A stretch of 64,000 nucleotides of DNA from contig CAWHQP010000004.1 of assembly GCA_963831535.1 (NCBI GenBank), positions 342,690-406,689 of the forward strand, read 5' to 3'. Below the pieces are notes generated by a model. It searched no databases. It saw only the letters and a list, made by a program, of their open reading frames with translations, and was not told the DNA's origin. The stretch comes from Bog-756 sp963831535. GTDB lineage: Bacteria > Actinomycetota > Acidimicrobiia > Acidimicrobiales > RAAP-2. Positions 9,622-18,470 of the stretch are shown here, piece by piece; position 1 is the stretch's first letter; the number at the start of each line of letters is the position of its first letter. The position numbers and the translations under genes are program-made.

Positions 9622-10848
9622 TCACCCTACCGTCTCGCCGCCGGGACCAACACCGTTGGGTGGAATCCGTCCGGGGTCGGCGCGGCGGGGGTCGTGTCCC
9701 GCCGCATGGCGGTAGGCGTCCAGGTGCCGTTCGGCGGACCGTTCCCAGGTGTGCGACCGCGCGATCTCGAGGCCACGTGCCCGTCGGGCCGCCGACGATA
9801 CGGCGCCGTTGCCGCCCCGCAGCTCGGCGTCGATGACCTCGGTCAGGGCCTCCGGGTCACCGGGGGGCACCAGGACCGCGGCATCGCCCGCAACCTCCTC
9901 CATGGCCGTCCCCGAGGTGGTGACCAGGGGAACCCCGCAGGCCAGAGCCTCGAGAGCCGGGAGCCCGAACCCCTCGTACAGGGCCGGATACACCGCAGCC
10001 GTCGCCGACCGCAACAGGGCCGGGACCGTCTCGTCGGGAAGGTAACCCGTGCGGAGGATCCGGTTCCTGACTCCGGAAACGGCGATGGCGTCCTCCACGG
10101 CCGCCACGCCCCAGCCGTCTCCGCCGGCCAGAACCAGCAGGACGTCGGGATGCCGGTCCGCCACCCCGGCGAACGCTTTGACCAGGGTGGGGACATCCTT
10201 GCGGGGCTCGAGGGTGCCCACGAACAGAAGAAACGGCTGTCCATCAGCGAGACGGCCGTCGACGGCGACCAGGGAGGCGCCATCGGCACCGGGATGGGGC
10301 TCGTCGGGGCGGAACAGCCCGGTGTCGACACCGTGGGGGGCCACGAAGACCTCGGCCTCCAGTCGGCACCACTTCGCCAGTTCGTCCGCGGTGACCTGGC
10401 TCGGACAGACCACGGACGCCGCCTGACGGGCGGCCCGGGCGATGGCCCGTTTGAACAGCAGGACCTTGGACCGCTCGTGCCACTGGGGGGCCTCGAAGAA
10501 GCTCAGGTCGTGGACGGTCACCACCATCGGCACCGACGATCGTTCAGGCATCGTGTAGTGGGGACCGTGGTGCACGGCAACCCCGGAGCGGGCCAGCAGT
10601 CCGGGCAGCCGCAGCTGTTCCCAGGCCAGCCGGAAGGGGCGCGGCGTGGGAGCCGAGCCGATCACGGTCGAAGCCGGGGCCAGGGCCCCCCAACGACGGA
10701 CATCGTCACGCCGCCCGAACAGGGTCATGTCCACCTCGGACCGGGTGGCCAGGACTCGGGCCAACTGGAGGGTGTAGTGACCGGCACCGACGGCACGGAC
10801 GGGCACGGCCGACACGTCGAGGGACACCCGGAGCGGGGGTTCAGCCAC
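9622..10848 (-). CDS. GT4 family glycosyltransferase
   Basis: About 408 residues, two Rossmann domains (GT-B fold). The N-terminal domain starts LRVSLDVSAVPV with a GAGHYT loop; the C-terminal half has the GT4 signature FVGTLEPRKDVPTL, a YEGFGLPALEALACG donor-site motif and GDPEAL. It probably transfers a sugar from a nucleotide donor to lipid-linked envelope glycan on the cytoplasmic face. It begins with GTG at 10848 (10860 is an alternative), overlapping the frame-corrected end of the upstream GT4 gene at 10841-10848. As sequenced, that neighbour's frameshift fuses the two into one long frame, which I regard as an artefact. Confidence 0.87.
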   Translation of the reverse strand: MAEPPLRVSLDVSAVPVRAVGAGHYTLQLARVLATRSEVDMTLFGRRDDVRRWGALAPASTVIGSAPTPRPFRLAWEQLRLPGLLARSGVAVHHGPHYTMPERSSVPMVVTVHDLSFFEAPQWHERSKVLLFKRAIARAARQAASVVCPSQVTADELAKWCRLEAEVFVAPHGVDTGLFRPDEPHPGADGASLVAVDGRLADGQPFLLFVGTLEPRKDVPTLVKAFAGVADRHPDVLLVLAGGDGWGVAAVEDAIAVSGVRNRILRTGYLPDETVPALLRSATAAVYPALYEGFGLPALEALACGVPLVTTSGTAMEEVAGDAAVLVPPGDPEALTEVIDAELRGGNGAVSSAARRARGLEIARSHTWERSAERHLDAYRHAAGHDPRRADPGRIPPNGVGPGGETVG

Positions 10849-11958
10849 GGCGTCTCCCACCGGCCAAGGGTCGGGCCTGCTCCCAGACGGCCACGTGCTG
10901 CCGGGCGATCCCGGACCAGCGAAGTTCGTCGGCGCGACCCCGGCCGAGATCACACAGCCGCTCGCGTTCGCGTTCGTCGGTGGCCACCCGGAGGAGCCCG
11001 CCGGCGATGGCGTCGGTGTCGAGGGGGTCGACCTCGAACGCCGCCCCCCGGTGCTCGGGAGCGGACTGGCCACCACCGGGGTGCCCATGACCATCGCCTC
11101 CACCGGTGGAAGTCCGAAGCCCTCCTCGAGGGGCACGTAGGCCAACAGACGGGCCATGGCGTAGAGGGCCGACAACTCCGAAGGGGAGACCATCCCGGTG
11201 AGGACCACACCGGTGGCCGGCTTCACCCTCGCTCCCCAACCGCTCGGTCCCACCAGTACCAACGGCCAGGGTTCTGGCAACGCGCTCCGCACCCGCTCGT
11301 ATGCCTCGATCAGCCGCGGCAGATTCTTGCGGGGCTCCAGCGTCCCCACACTCAGGAGGAAGGGTCCGTCGACTCCCATGGTCGAGAGCAGCCCGGTCGC
11401 CGCTCCGAAGTCGGGAGGCGGCAGGTGATCTGAACCCATGGGGATGACCTGGATGGCGCCCTCCCGGGCCCCGGCCTCCACGAGATCGACGGCCACGACC
11501 TCGGCGGGCACGATGAACCGGTCGGACCGTCGCAGGGCGCGGCGCAGCGCCGCTTCATGCCAGATCCGTCCACGGGCCGGGTAGGCCTCGGGAACCCGTC
11601 GCCACAGCAGGTCGTGCACCGTCGTCACCAGAGCGGCCCGGCCGGGCTCCAGGGTCGACAGCGAGGTGGCCTGGACCACATCGAACCTGCCGGTGCCCCG
11701 CAGCAGGCCGTGGTCCCAGGCCCGGGTGAGGAGAGGCCCGGGCAGCGGGTAGGCGCGGACGTCGTGGCCCAATCCCGACAACGGGTCAGGTCGACCCTGG
11801 GCGCCCATCGCCCGACTCGCCACCAGAGTCAGGTCGGGACGATCGGTCGGGACCAGGTCGTCGAGACCCTGGATCAGTCCCCGAATGTACGTGCCGATCC
11901 CACCCGAGGCCGGCCGTCGCAACTGCTCCACCATCATCAACAGCCTCATGTCGCTCAT
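10841..11958 (-). CDS. GT4 family glycosyltransferase, one frameshift
   Basis: GT-B fold enzyme of about 372 residues after correction. It has GGIGTYIRGL near the N-terminus, VGTLEPRKNLPRLI at the start of the second domain and EEGFGLPPVEAMVMGTPVV at the donor site. The frame breaks at a run of six C on the plus strand (11044-11049). Adding one base gives the expected PLPSTGGAAFEVDPLDTD and a natural stop at 10841 that overlaps the next gene. It starts with ATG at 11958, overlapping the upstream GT4 gene by ATGA. It is likely functional, with a one-base loss in the assembly. Confidence 0.82.
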
Positions 11959-13224
11959 GGACCCGTGCGGTCCCCGGCGCGCCGATCGTCAGGGGCGTCA
12001 CGGTCGTCCCGGGCGTCGCCGTAAAGACGGACCAGGCCGTCGGCACAGGCCCCCCACGTGAACATTTGACTCCGCTCGGAGCCTCTCGCCACGAGTCGGT
12101 CGATATCGGCGCCACCCCGGAGCACCCGGTCGAGGGCACCCGCCAGGCCGTCGCCATCGCCGGGGTCGACCAGCAGCGCCCCGTCCCCGACCACCTCGGG
12201 CAGGGCGCCGGCGGTGGTGGTGACGACCGGCACCCCGGCGGCCATGCCCTGCAGGGGGGGAACCCGAAGCCCTCATACCGGGACGGGTAGGCCAGGACCG
12301 CGGCACGTCGCAGTACCGCGTCGAGTGCCCCGTCGTCGAGATACCCGGCACGCACGATCCGGGACCGCCACGGGGACGAGTCGACGGCGGCCGGTGAACC
12401 GCTCGGCTCCCCATCCGTCCTGGCCGACGACCACCAGGGCCACATCGGGATGCGCCGCGGCGATCTGGTCGAAGGCCGTCACCAACAAGGGGTAGTCCTT
12501 GCGCGGCTCGACGGTTCCGACGGCCAGGATGTAGCGGTGGCACCCGTCCGGCAGCCGGACGGGGTGCCGGGGTCGTCGGGCGGGCGCCGGGCAGGTGCGA
12601 GCGGTATGCCGTGGTGCACGGCTCGGACCCGGTCCGGGTGGGACGGAGAACGCCTCCACCACCTGGTCGGCAACGAACTGGGACGGCGTATGGACCCATG
12701 CCCCCTCGGCGACGGCCCTCGCGGATCAGATCGGGGAAGAGCAGCGTCGGGGGGTCGCACAGCTCGGGGTAGAGGACGACGGTCAGGTCGTGCACGGTCA
12801 CCACCCGGGCGGCCGTCCTGGTCGGCGGGACCACGAAGTTGGTCCCGTGGACTACGTCCTGGTGGCCGATGAACCACTCCACCGGAGGCTGCGATGTCCG
12901 GGACCACGCTGCATGGAGCGGGCGGGCGGGCATGGCCCGTTGGCGGAACGAGACGCCGGTTGGAACCAGCGCCGACAGCTGGTGGCGCCGGCGCCAACTC
13001 ACGGCGAAGGCCGAGACGTCGACGGCGGGTATGGCCGCCAGACCGGCCAGCGCCCCGGCGCAGAAGGCACCGACCCCGGTCGGCCGGCCCAGGAGGGCGG
13101 TGGCCTCGAAGCCGACTGACAGCCGGTCCCGGTCCGAGGTGGCAGATCGCTCCGGGCTCACCATCGGAGCCTTGCACATGGGGCCTCGGGGCCAGGGCCA
13201 AGGGGCGACGGGCGGGAAGGGCAT
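11955..13224 (-). pseudogene. GT4 family glycosyltransferase with at least five frameshifts
   Basis: Pieces of one GT4 enzyme run in order through all three minus frames: LSVGFEATALLGRPTGVGAF, then VVTVHDLTVVLYPEL, then AWVHTPSQFVADQ, VRAVHHGIP, YILAVGTVEPRKDYP, YPSRYEGFGFPP and MAAGVPVVTTTAGALPEVVG. Frame changes fall near 12718, 12640, 12580, 12385 and 12255; the last is a run of seven G where eight would restore frame. The order is intact and every conserved block is present, so sequencing error fits better than decay, but as written no full protein is made. The start could be 13224 or 13164. It overlaps the next GT4 gene by ATGA at 11955-11958. Confidence 0.75.
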
Positions 13225-13234
13225 GGTCGCCCGG

Positions 13235-13240
13235 TAACCT
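13235..13240 (+). promoter_or_regulatory. -10 box TAACCT upstream of cofD
   Basis: TAACCT lies 6 nt before an ATG at 13247, the leaderless geometry seen elsewhere in the window. That ATG opens a 28-codon frame that ends inside the cofD start. Confidence 0.5.
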
Positions 13241-13246
13241 GCCCCG

Positions 13247-13333
13247 ATGATCGTCCACCGTCCGGCCCACCCGACCACGCCACCGGTCGGCGATGGCCGG
13301 CCGACTGCCGCTCCCGGGCCCGGCGCACGATGA
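13247..13333 (+). CDS. Possible leader peptide overlapping cofD start
   Basis: A 28-codon reading frame, rich in Pro, Gly and Arg, starts 6 nt after a TAACCT box. Its TGA overlaps the cofD ATG as ATGA (13330-13333). It may be a leaderless coupled leader that delivers ribosomes to cofD, or a longer cofD N-terminus split by one of the indels common in this stretch. It has no recognisable motif. Confidence 0.35.
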   Translation: MIVHRPAHPTTPPVGDGRPTAAPGPGAR

Positions 13334-14258
13334 TCACGGCCCTGGCCGGAGGTGTCGGCGCCGCCCGCCTGCTCCGGGGCATGGTCGAGGTGCTGCCCCC
13401 CTCGGACATCACGGCCATCGTGAACACCGGTGACGACACGGTCCTGCACGGTCTCCACATCTCGCCGGATCTGGACACGGTGATGTACACCCTGGCCGAC
13501 GCCATCAATCCCGAGACGGGCTGGGGCCTGGCCGGTGAGACCTGGCGGGTGATGGAGTCGCTGGGCCGCCTCGGCGGGGTCACCTGGTTCAACCTCGGCG
13601 ACCAGGACCTGGCCACCCACTGCTACCGAACCCAGCGCCTCAGCGAGGGCGCCAGACTCGGCCAGGTCACCGCGGAGCTGGCCCGATCCTTCGGTGTGGC
13701 CGTCAGCCTGGTGCCGGTCACCGACGACCCGCTCCGCACTCGGCTGCAGCTGGTCGACGGCCCCGAGGTGGGCTTCCAGGAGTATTTCGTACATCGTCGC
13801 CACGAGGTGGCGGTGTCGGCGGTCAGATTCGCAGGAGCCGAGGAGGCCCGGCCGGGACCCGGGGTACTCGAGGCCCTTGATGCACGCCGACGTGGTCGTG
13901 GTGTGCCCGTCCAATCCGGTGGTCTCCATCGGACCGCTGCTGGCCGTACCGGGGATGGCGCAGCGACCTCGAGGGCCTGAGGGAGCGCGTCGTCGGGGTC
14001 TCCCCGATCATCGCCGGCGCCGCCCTCAAGGGCCCCGCCGACCGCCTCCTCCGGGAGATGGGATTCGAGTCTTCGGTGGTGGGTGTGGCCCGGTGGTACG
14101 CCTCGTGGATGGGCACGCTGGTCATCGACGAGGCCGACGCCGACCTCGCCGGTGCCGTTGAGGCCGAAGGGGTCCGCTGCCTGGTGGCGCCGACGATGAT
14201 GTCCAGCGTGGAGCGGGCGGCCTCCCTATCGAGAGCCGTCCTCGATGCCGTCGGCTGA
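13330..14258 (+). CDS. cofD: 2-phospho-L-lactate/phosphoenolpyruvate transferase CofD (FbiA), two frameshifts
   Basis: Transfers the (enol)pyruvyl- or lactyl-phosphate group to Fo in coenzyme F420 synthesis. It starts with the family hallmark ITALAGGVGAARLLRG, followed by NTGDD, SPDLDTVMYTLA and NLGDQDLATH; later VVVVCPSNPVVSIGP and APTMMSS appear. The frame shifts near 13880 and again near 13972, each time as if one base were extra, and all expected blocks are present across the three frames. The restored length of about 309 residues is normal. The end overlaps the start of cofE by 14 nt, so the two form an operon. Actinobacterial relatives (FbiA) use phosphoenolpyruvate; the substrate here is inferred from that. 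Confidence 0.88.
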
Positions 14259-15044
14259 ACCGATAGCGGCCACGGGTTTACCGGGCACGGGCGAACCGGG
14301 CCCGCCGGCCGGTGGGATCACCATCTACCCGGTGACGGGGATGGGCGAGATTCGGTCTGGCGACGACCTGGCCGAACTACTGGCCGACCTGCTGCTGCCC
14401 GCCCGAGGCCGAGAGCCGGTGGTCCCCGGCGGTCTCGTCCGACGGCGATGTCCTCGTGGTCACCCAGAAGGTGGTGTCCAAGGCCGAGGGCCGGATCGTA
14501 CCCATCGATCCCGACGACGTAGCGGCCAAGGTGGCCCTGGTCGAGGACGGAGTCGGTCCGCATCGTCCGTCGGCGCGGCGACCTACTCATCACCGAGACC
14601 CGCCACGGATTCATCTGCGCCAACGCCGGTGTCGACCTGTCCAACGTCGATGCCGGTACCGCGGCGCTGCTCCCTCTCGACCCGGACCGCTCGGCCCGAC
14701 GAATCCGGGAGGCGTTCGAGCACCGGCACCAGGTGTCAGTCGGGGTCATCATCTCGGACACGTTCGGTCGTACCTGGCGGCGCGGCGTCACCGACGTGGC
14801 CATCGGCATCGCCGGTGTTGCCGGAGTCGTCGACCTGCGCGGTACCGCCGATGCCACCGGACGGGTGCTCGAGGCCACCGAGGTGTGCGTGGCCGACGAG
14901 TTGGCCGGTGCTGCGGAACTGGTTATGGGCAAGGACCGGAACGTCCCGGCTGCCGTGCTTCGAGGGGTAGACACCCGGTGGATGCGACCGGCCTCGGTGG
15001 CCCAGGAGATCATCCGCCCCCCGGACGAGGACCTGTTCCGCTGA
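14245..15044 (+). CDS. cofE: Coenzyme F420-0:L-glutamate ligase CofE, two frameshifts
   Basis: Adds gamma-linked glutamates to F420-0. Segments in three successive frames give YPVTGMGEIRSGDDLA, then VLVVTQKVVSKAEGRIV, then ETRHGFICANAGVD and SDTFGRTWRRGVTDVAIG, all diagnostic of CofE. The shifts are near 14400 and between about 14560 and 14575, each consistent with one extra base. The restored protein is about 265 residues, a stand-alone CofE. It lacks the C-terminal nitroreductase-like domain found in actinobacterial FbiB, so the reduction of dehydro-F420-0 would need a separate enzyme. It is co-transcribed with cofD. Confidence 0.86.
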
Positions 15045-15100
15045 TCTCCCGGACGGAGGCCGGTACGACCTTCGTCCTTCGCCCCGGACGTCGGCGACCG

Positions 15101-15478
15101 TCAGCCGACGTCGAACAGGTCGACCACGAAGACCAGGGTCTCGTCGGGACCGATCACTCCCCCGGCCCCCCGGGCCCCGTAGCCGAGGTGGGGCGGGATG
15201 GTCAGCCGGCGGCGTCCGCCCACCTTCATCCCCACGACGCCCTGGTCCCATCCGGAGATCACGTGCCCGGATCCGAGGGGGAAGGAGAAGAGCTCGTTGC
15301 GACTCCATGACGAGTCGAACTCACTCCCGTTCGACCACGACACTCCCACGTAGTGGACGTTCACGGGAAGGCCGGCGACCGCTTCGGCCCCTTCGCCGAT
15401 CTCGATGTCCTCGATCAGCAGGTCTCCCGGAGGAGGGCCGTCGGGGATGGTGACCGTGGGCTTGGTGTCAGTTGCCAT
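15101..15478 (-). CDS. FKBP-type peptidyl-prolyl cis-trans isomerase
   Basis: A 125-residue single-domain FKBP with no signal peptide, so cytoplasmic. Characteristic blocks are VNVHYVGVSWSNGSEFDSSW, SGWDQGVVGMKVGGRRRLTIP, LGYGARGAGG and LVFVVDLFDV; these carry the active-site aromatic residues (Tyr, Phe/Asp and Trp) of the family. It catalyses proline isomerisation during folding. The start is supported by a TAGTGT box 7 nt upstream. It is a single gene, convergent with cofDE. Confidence 0.93.
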   Translation of the reverse strand: MATDTKPTVTIPDGPPPGDLLIEDIEIGEGAEAVAGLPVNVHYVGVSWSNGSEFDSSWSRNELFSFPLGSGHVISGWDQGVVGMKVGGRRRLTIPPHLGYGARGAGGVIGPDETLVFVVDLFDVG

Positions 15479-15485
15479 GGCGCCG

Positions 15486-15491
15486 ACACTA
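15486..15491 (-). promoter_or_regulatory. -10 box TAGTGT for leaderless FKBP gene
   Basis: On the minus strand TAGTGT precedes the ATG at 15478 by 7 nt. There is no ribosome binding site. Confidence 0.55.
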
Positions 15492-15604
15492 GGGCACGTA
15501 CCCGCGGTGCGGCATCTCGAGGCAGTGCCCAGTCCCGAAGCTCAACACCGTCGGGACCACCGAGTTGGCGACGAGACACCGGCACCAGGGGTCGGATCGG
15601 CCGG

Positions 15605-17299
15605 TCAGCGCCCTCGCGTACCGCCTCCGGAGCCGCGCTTGGCGCCCACCGGTCCGCTCCGGCGTTGATCGTGCGCGGCCCCGCCGTGGCCCCCGCTATG
15701 CCCGTTGCCGTTCGACGAACCGGTTCGACCCCGCCGTGACGACGATGCGCCCGCACCCGGAGCGCCCGGCTTGCCGTGCCGGGCCCGCTTGCCGGGTTTT
15801 CCCGGCTTTCCCGGTTTCCCAGGTTTGGGCGGCCTGGCGCGCTGCTCCCACGGCCCGGTCCCGGCACGGGCCGGCTTGGGGCCGCCGGAGCTACGTTCCG
15901 ACGTGCCACCGGAGGCACGCTCCGCTCCCGGATCCGACCCGTTGCGGGGATTGCCCACAGCCGACCCGTTGCGGGCACTGCCCCCGGTCGACGACTGGCC
16001 GGTACGGGCCCCGACCGGTCGTGGCTTCCAGGGCTTGCCCTGCCGCCGGCTCTGAGCGGGCCGGCCACCGCGCACAGGACCAGTGCCCCCCGTGGACGTA
16101 GGCGGGGACTCAGGAGCACGGTCCTGACGCGGGCGACGCTTCGGAGGATCGCCGAGCACGGCGGTGATGCTGGCCATATCGGGCACCGTGGTGCCCATGG
16201 GTACGTCGAGATGGCGTTGGAGACTCTTCACCGCCGCCGCCTTGTCCGGCGTCACGAAACTGACGACGACCCCGGTGGCACCTGCCCGCGCCGTCCGACC
16301 AGAACGGTGCACGTAGTCCTTGGCGTCCGCCGGCGGGTCGAAGTGCACCACGGCGTTGACCCCGTCCACGTGGATGCCTCGGGCCGCCACGTCGGTGGCT
16401 ACCAGCGTGTCGACCGATCCCCGCACGAACAGGTCCAGGGCCTTCTCGCGCTGCTTCTGACTGCGGTCGCCGTGGATGGCCGCGGCACGAACGCCACGTT
16501 GTTCCAACTGGCGGGCGATCCGGTCGGTGCCGTGCTTGGTGCGGCTGAACACGATCGTCGGTCCCGCTGCGGCGATGATGTCCGCCGTCCGGTCGATTCG
16601 GTCACCAGAGGCCACCTTCCAAAAGAGGTGCAGGGCGGCATTGATGTCATCCTCGTCGACCTCGAGCTCGTGGCGGGCCGGGTCGTGCTGGTAGCGGCGG
16701 ACCAGGACGTCGATGTCCCCGTCGAGGGTGGCCGAGAAGAGCAGAGTCTGACGATCGGACGGGGTCAGGTCAAGGAGGCGCTTGACATCGGGCAGGAACC
16801 CCATGTCCGCCATGCGGTCGGCCTCATCGATGACCACGATCTCCACTGCGTCCAGTTTGATGTTCCCGCGCTCGATGAGGTCACCGAGGCGACCGGGACA
16901 GGCCACGGCAACGTCCACGCCCCGGGACAGAGCCTTCAGCTGGGGTCCGTAGCCGACGCCGCCGTAGAACGAGTCCACCCGGAGGTTCCGAGGTGTGGCC
17001 AGCAGTTGCAGTTCGGCGGCCACCTGGGCGGCCAACTCACGGGTGGGTGTGAGCACCAGGACGCGCGGGTGTTTGGGTCGAGACGGCCGACCCGTGAGCC
17101 GGGCCACGGCCCCGATGCCGAAGGCCAGGGTCTTGCCCGAGCCCGTCGGGGCCTTACCGCAGACGTCCCGTCCGGCCAGCGCGTCGGGAATGGTCATGGA
17201 CTGGATGGGGAACGGTTCGGTGATCGACTTGCGATCGAGGGCCGCGACGATGTCGACGGGTACGCCGAGGGAGGCGAAGGACGGCTGCAAGGGGGGCAT
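15605..17299 (-). CDS. DEAD-box ATP-dependent RNA helicase with basic Gly/Lys/Pro tail
   Basis: About 564 residues from ATG 17299; the frame is open further upstream but without coding character. Motifs in order are the Q motif (FPIQSMTIP), Walker A APTGSGKT, PTRELAAQ, VIDEAD, SATLDGD, a KHGTDRIA region, ATDVAARGIHVDGV and HRSGRTARAG. This is a full RhlE/CsdA-like core of about 380 residues. The rest is a disordered basic tail with repeated GKPGKPGKPGK and RRG/SRR patterns, probably an RNA-binding extension. It likely remodels structured RNA in ribosome assembly or decay. A TAGTGT box (17386-17391) would give a leader of about 80 nt. It stands alone beside the polysaccharide unit. Confidence 0.93.
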   Translation of the reverse strand: MPPLQPSFASLGVPVDIVAALDRKSITEPFPIQSMTIPDALAGRDVCGKAPTGSGKTLAFGIGAVARLTGRPSRPKHPRVLVLTPTRELAAQVAAELQLLATPRNLRVDSFYGGVGYGPQLKALSRGVDVAVACPGRLGDLIERGNIKLDAVEIVVIDEADRMADMGFLPDVKRLLDLTPSDRQTLLFSATLDGDIDVLVRRYQHDPARHELEVDEDDINAALHLFWKVASGDRIDRTADIIAAAGPTIVFSRTKHGTDRIARQLEQRGVRAAAIHGDRSQKQREKALDLFVRGSVDTLVATDVAARGIHVDGVNAVVHFDPPADAKDYVHRSGRTARAGATGVVVSFVTPDKAAAVKSLQRHLDVPMGTTVPDMASITAVLGDPPKRRPRQDRAPESPPTSTGGTGPVRGGRPAQSRRQGKPWKPRPVGARTGQSSTGGSARNGSAVGNPRNGSDPGAERASGGTSERSSGGPKPARAGTGPWEQRARPPKPGKPGKPGKPGKRARHGKPGAPGAGASSSRRGRTGSSNGNGHSGGHGGAAHDQRRSGPVGAKRGSGGGTRGR

Positions 17300-17462
17300 G
17301 AGGAACTTTCGGTGCGACGGGGATGGACGCCGGAATGCGTCTCGGGGGATGGCCTGCCGCCAATTCCGCGCACCAGGACGACCCCACACTAGTGCCTCGG
17401 ACGATCCCGTCCCGCGCAGGGGCACGAACAGCGGGTTGGGGGCTCGGATGAGGTCAGCGGCC

Positions 17463-18467
17463 TCAGCCGACGTCGTTGCCCTCCACGTTGCCGTCGTCGG
17501 CGGACGGATCTCCCTCTCGGGCCAGGCGCTGGCGGACGAACTCCAACACCGCGGCGGTTCCCGTACCCAGTGGCGTCCACGGGTTCCAACCCAGCTGAAT
17601 GCCGGCCCGGCTGGGATCCAGGGCGCTCCGGCGCAATTCTCCGGGCCGCAACGGCTTGAACTCCGGCGCGGCCTCGACGCCGGCCTGACGGGCCATTTCC
17701 GCCAACAATTCGTTCACCGAGGTCTCCCGACCAGTGCCGATGTTGCACAACAGACCCCCACCTTTGGAAGCCCCCCGCACAAAGGCGTCGACCACGTCGT
17801 CGACGTAGACGAAGTCGCGGGTCTGCTCCCCATCGCCGAAAATGGAGATCGGTTGCCCGGTGACGAGGCGCTCAGCGAAGATGGCCACCACGCCGGCCTC
17901 GCCGTGCGGGTCCTGTCGGGGACCGTACACATTGGCCAGGGCCATCGCCGCGAATTCGAGCGAGTGCAGTTCCCGATAGGCCACCAGGTAGTCGATGGCC
18001 GCCTTCTTCGACACGCCGTAGGGCGACAGTGGCCGTTGGGGCAGCGACTCACTCAGCGGAAGTTCCGACGCCGCCGGCTCGCCGTAGAGGGTGCCGCCAC
18101 TGGCGGCGAACACCACCCGATCGGAGTGGGCCACCCGGGCCCCTTCGAGTACCCGTAGGGTACCGATCACATTCACGTCGGCGTCGAACACAGGATCCGC
18201 CACCGAGACCCTCACGTCGGCTTGGGCGGCCAGGTGGAATACCACCTCGGGTCGACGCCGTGCCATGAGATCGACCACCTCGGCCGAACGCACATCCATC
18301 TGGTGCACGGTCAGCTGATGGCCGGCCGAAGCCCGGGCGTCGCTGAGATTGGCCAGTGATCCCGAAGACAGGTCATCGAGCACATCGACCGTGTGCCCCT
18401 CGGCCAGCAATCGATCCACCAGGGTGGAACCGATGAACCCGGCCCCGCCGGTGACCAGCATGCGCAT
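17463..18467 (-). CDS. NAD-dependent nucleotide-sugar epimerase (UDP-glucose 4-epimerase-like)
   Basis: A 334-residue extended-SDR protein with GGAGFIGS at the N-terminus, a catalytic YGVSK motif in LSPYGVSKKAA, and ANVYGPRQDP and FGDGEQTRDFVYVDDVV further on. These motifs place it with GalE-like and related 4-epimerases. It would interconvert UDP-sugars for envelope glycan; the exact sugar cannot be told. It follows the guanylyltransferase-like gene by 3 nt and is the last gene of the nine-gene unit read from 26774. Confidence 0.86.
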   Translation of the reverse strand: MRMLVTGGAGFIGSTLVDRLLAEGHTVDVLDDLSSGSLANLSDARASAGHQLTVHQMDVRSAEVVDLMARRRPEVVFHLAAQADVRVSVADPVFDADVNVIGTLRVLEGARVAHSDRVVFAASGGTLYGEPAASELPLSESLPQRPLSPYGVSKKAAIDYLVAYRELHSLEFAAMALANVYGPRQDPHGEAGVVAIFAERLVTGQPISIFGDGEQTRDFVYVDDVVDAFVRGASKGGGLLCNIGTGRETSVNELLAEMARQAGVEAAPEFKPLRPGELRRSALDPSRAGIQLGWNPWTPLGTGTAAVLEFVRQRLAREGDPSADDGNVEGNDVG

Positions 18468-18470
18468 TAT

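Noticed and set aside
9622..11958. One 778-residue double glycosyltransferase
   Set aside because: The join exists only because of a one-base loss at 11044-11049. The corrected frame gives a natural stop at 10841 and a separate GTG start at 10848.
11998..13929. A 643-codon minus-strand frame across cofD and the third GT4 gene
   Set aside because: Its first part is antisense to cofD and its last part is out of frame with the GT4 motifs. It is a by-product of high GC and indels.
13330..15044. Programmed frameshifting in cofD and cofE
   Set aside because: Four shifts in two genes, without slippery heptamers or conserved structure, and similar shifts in unrelated genes fit sequence error better.
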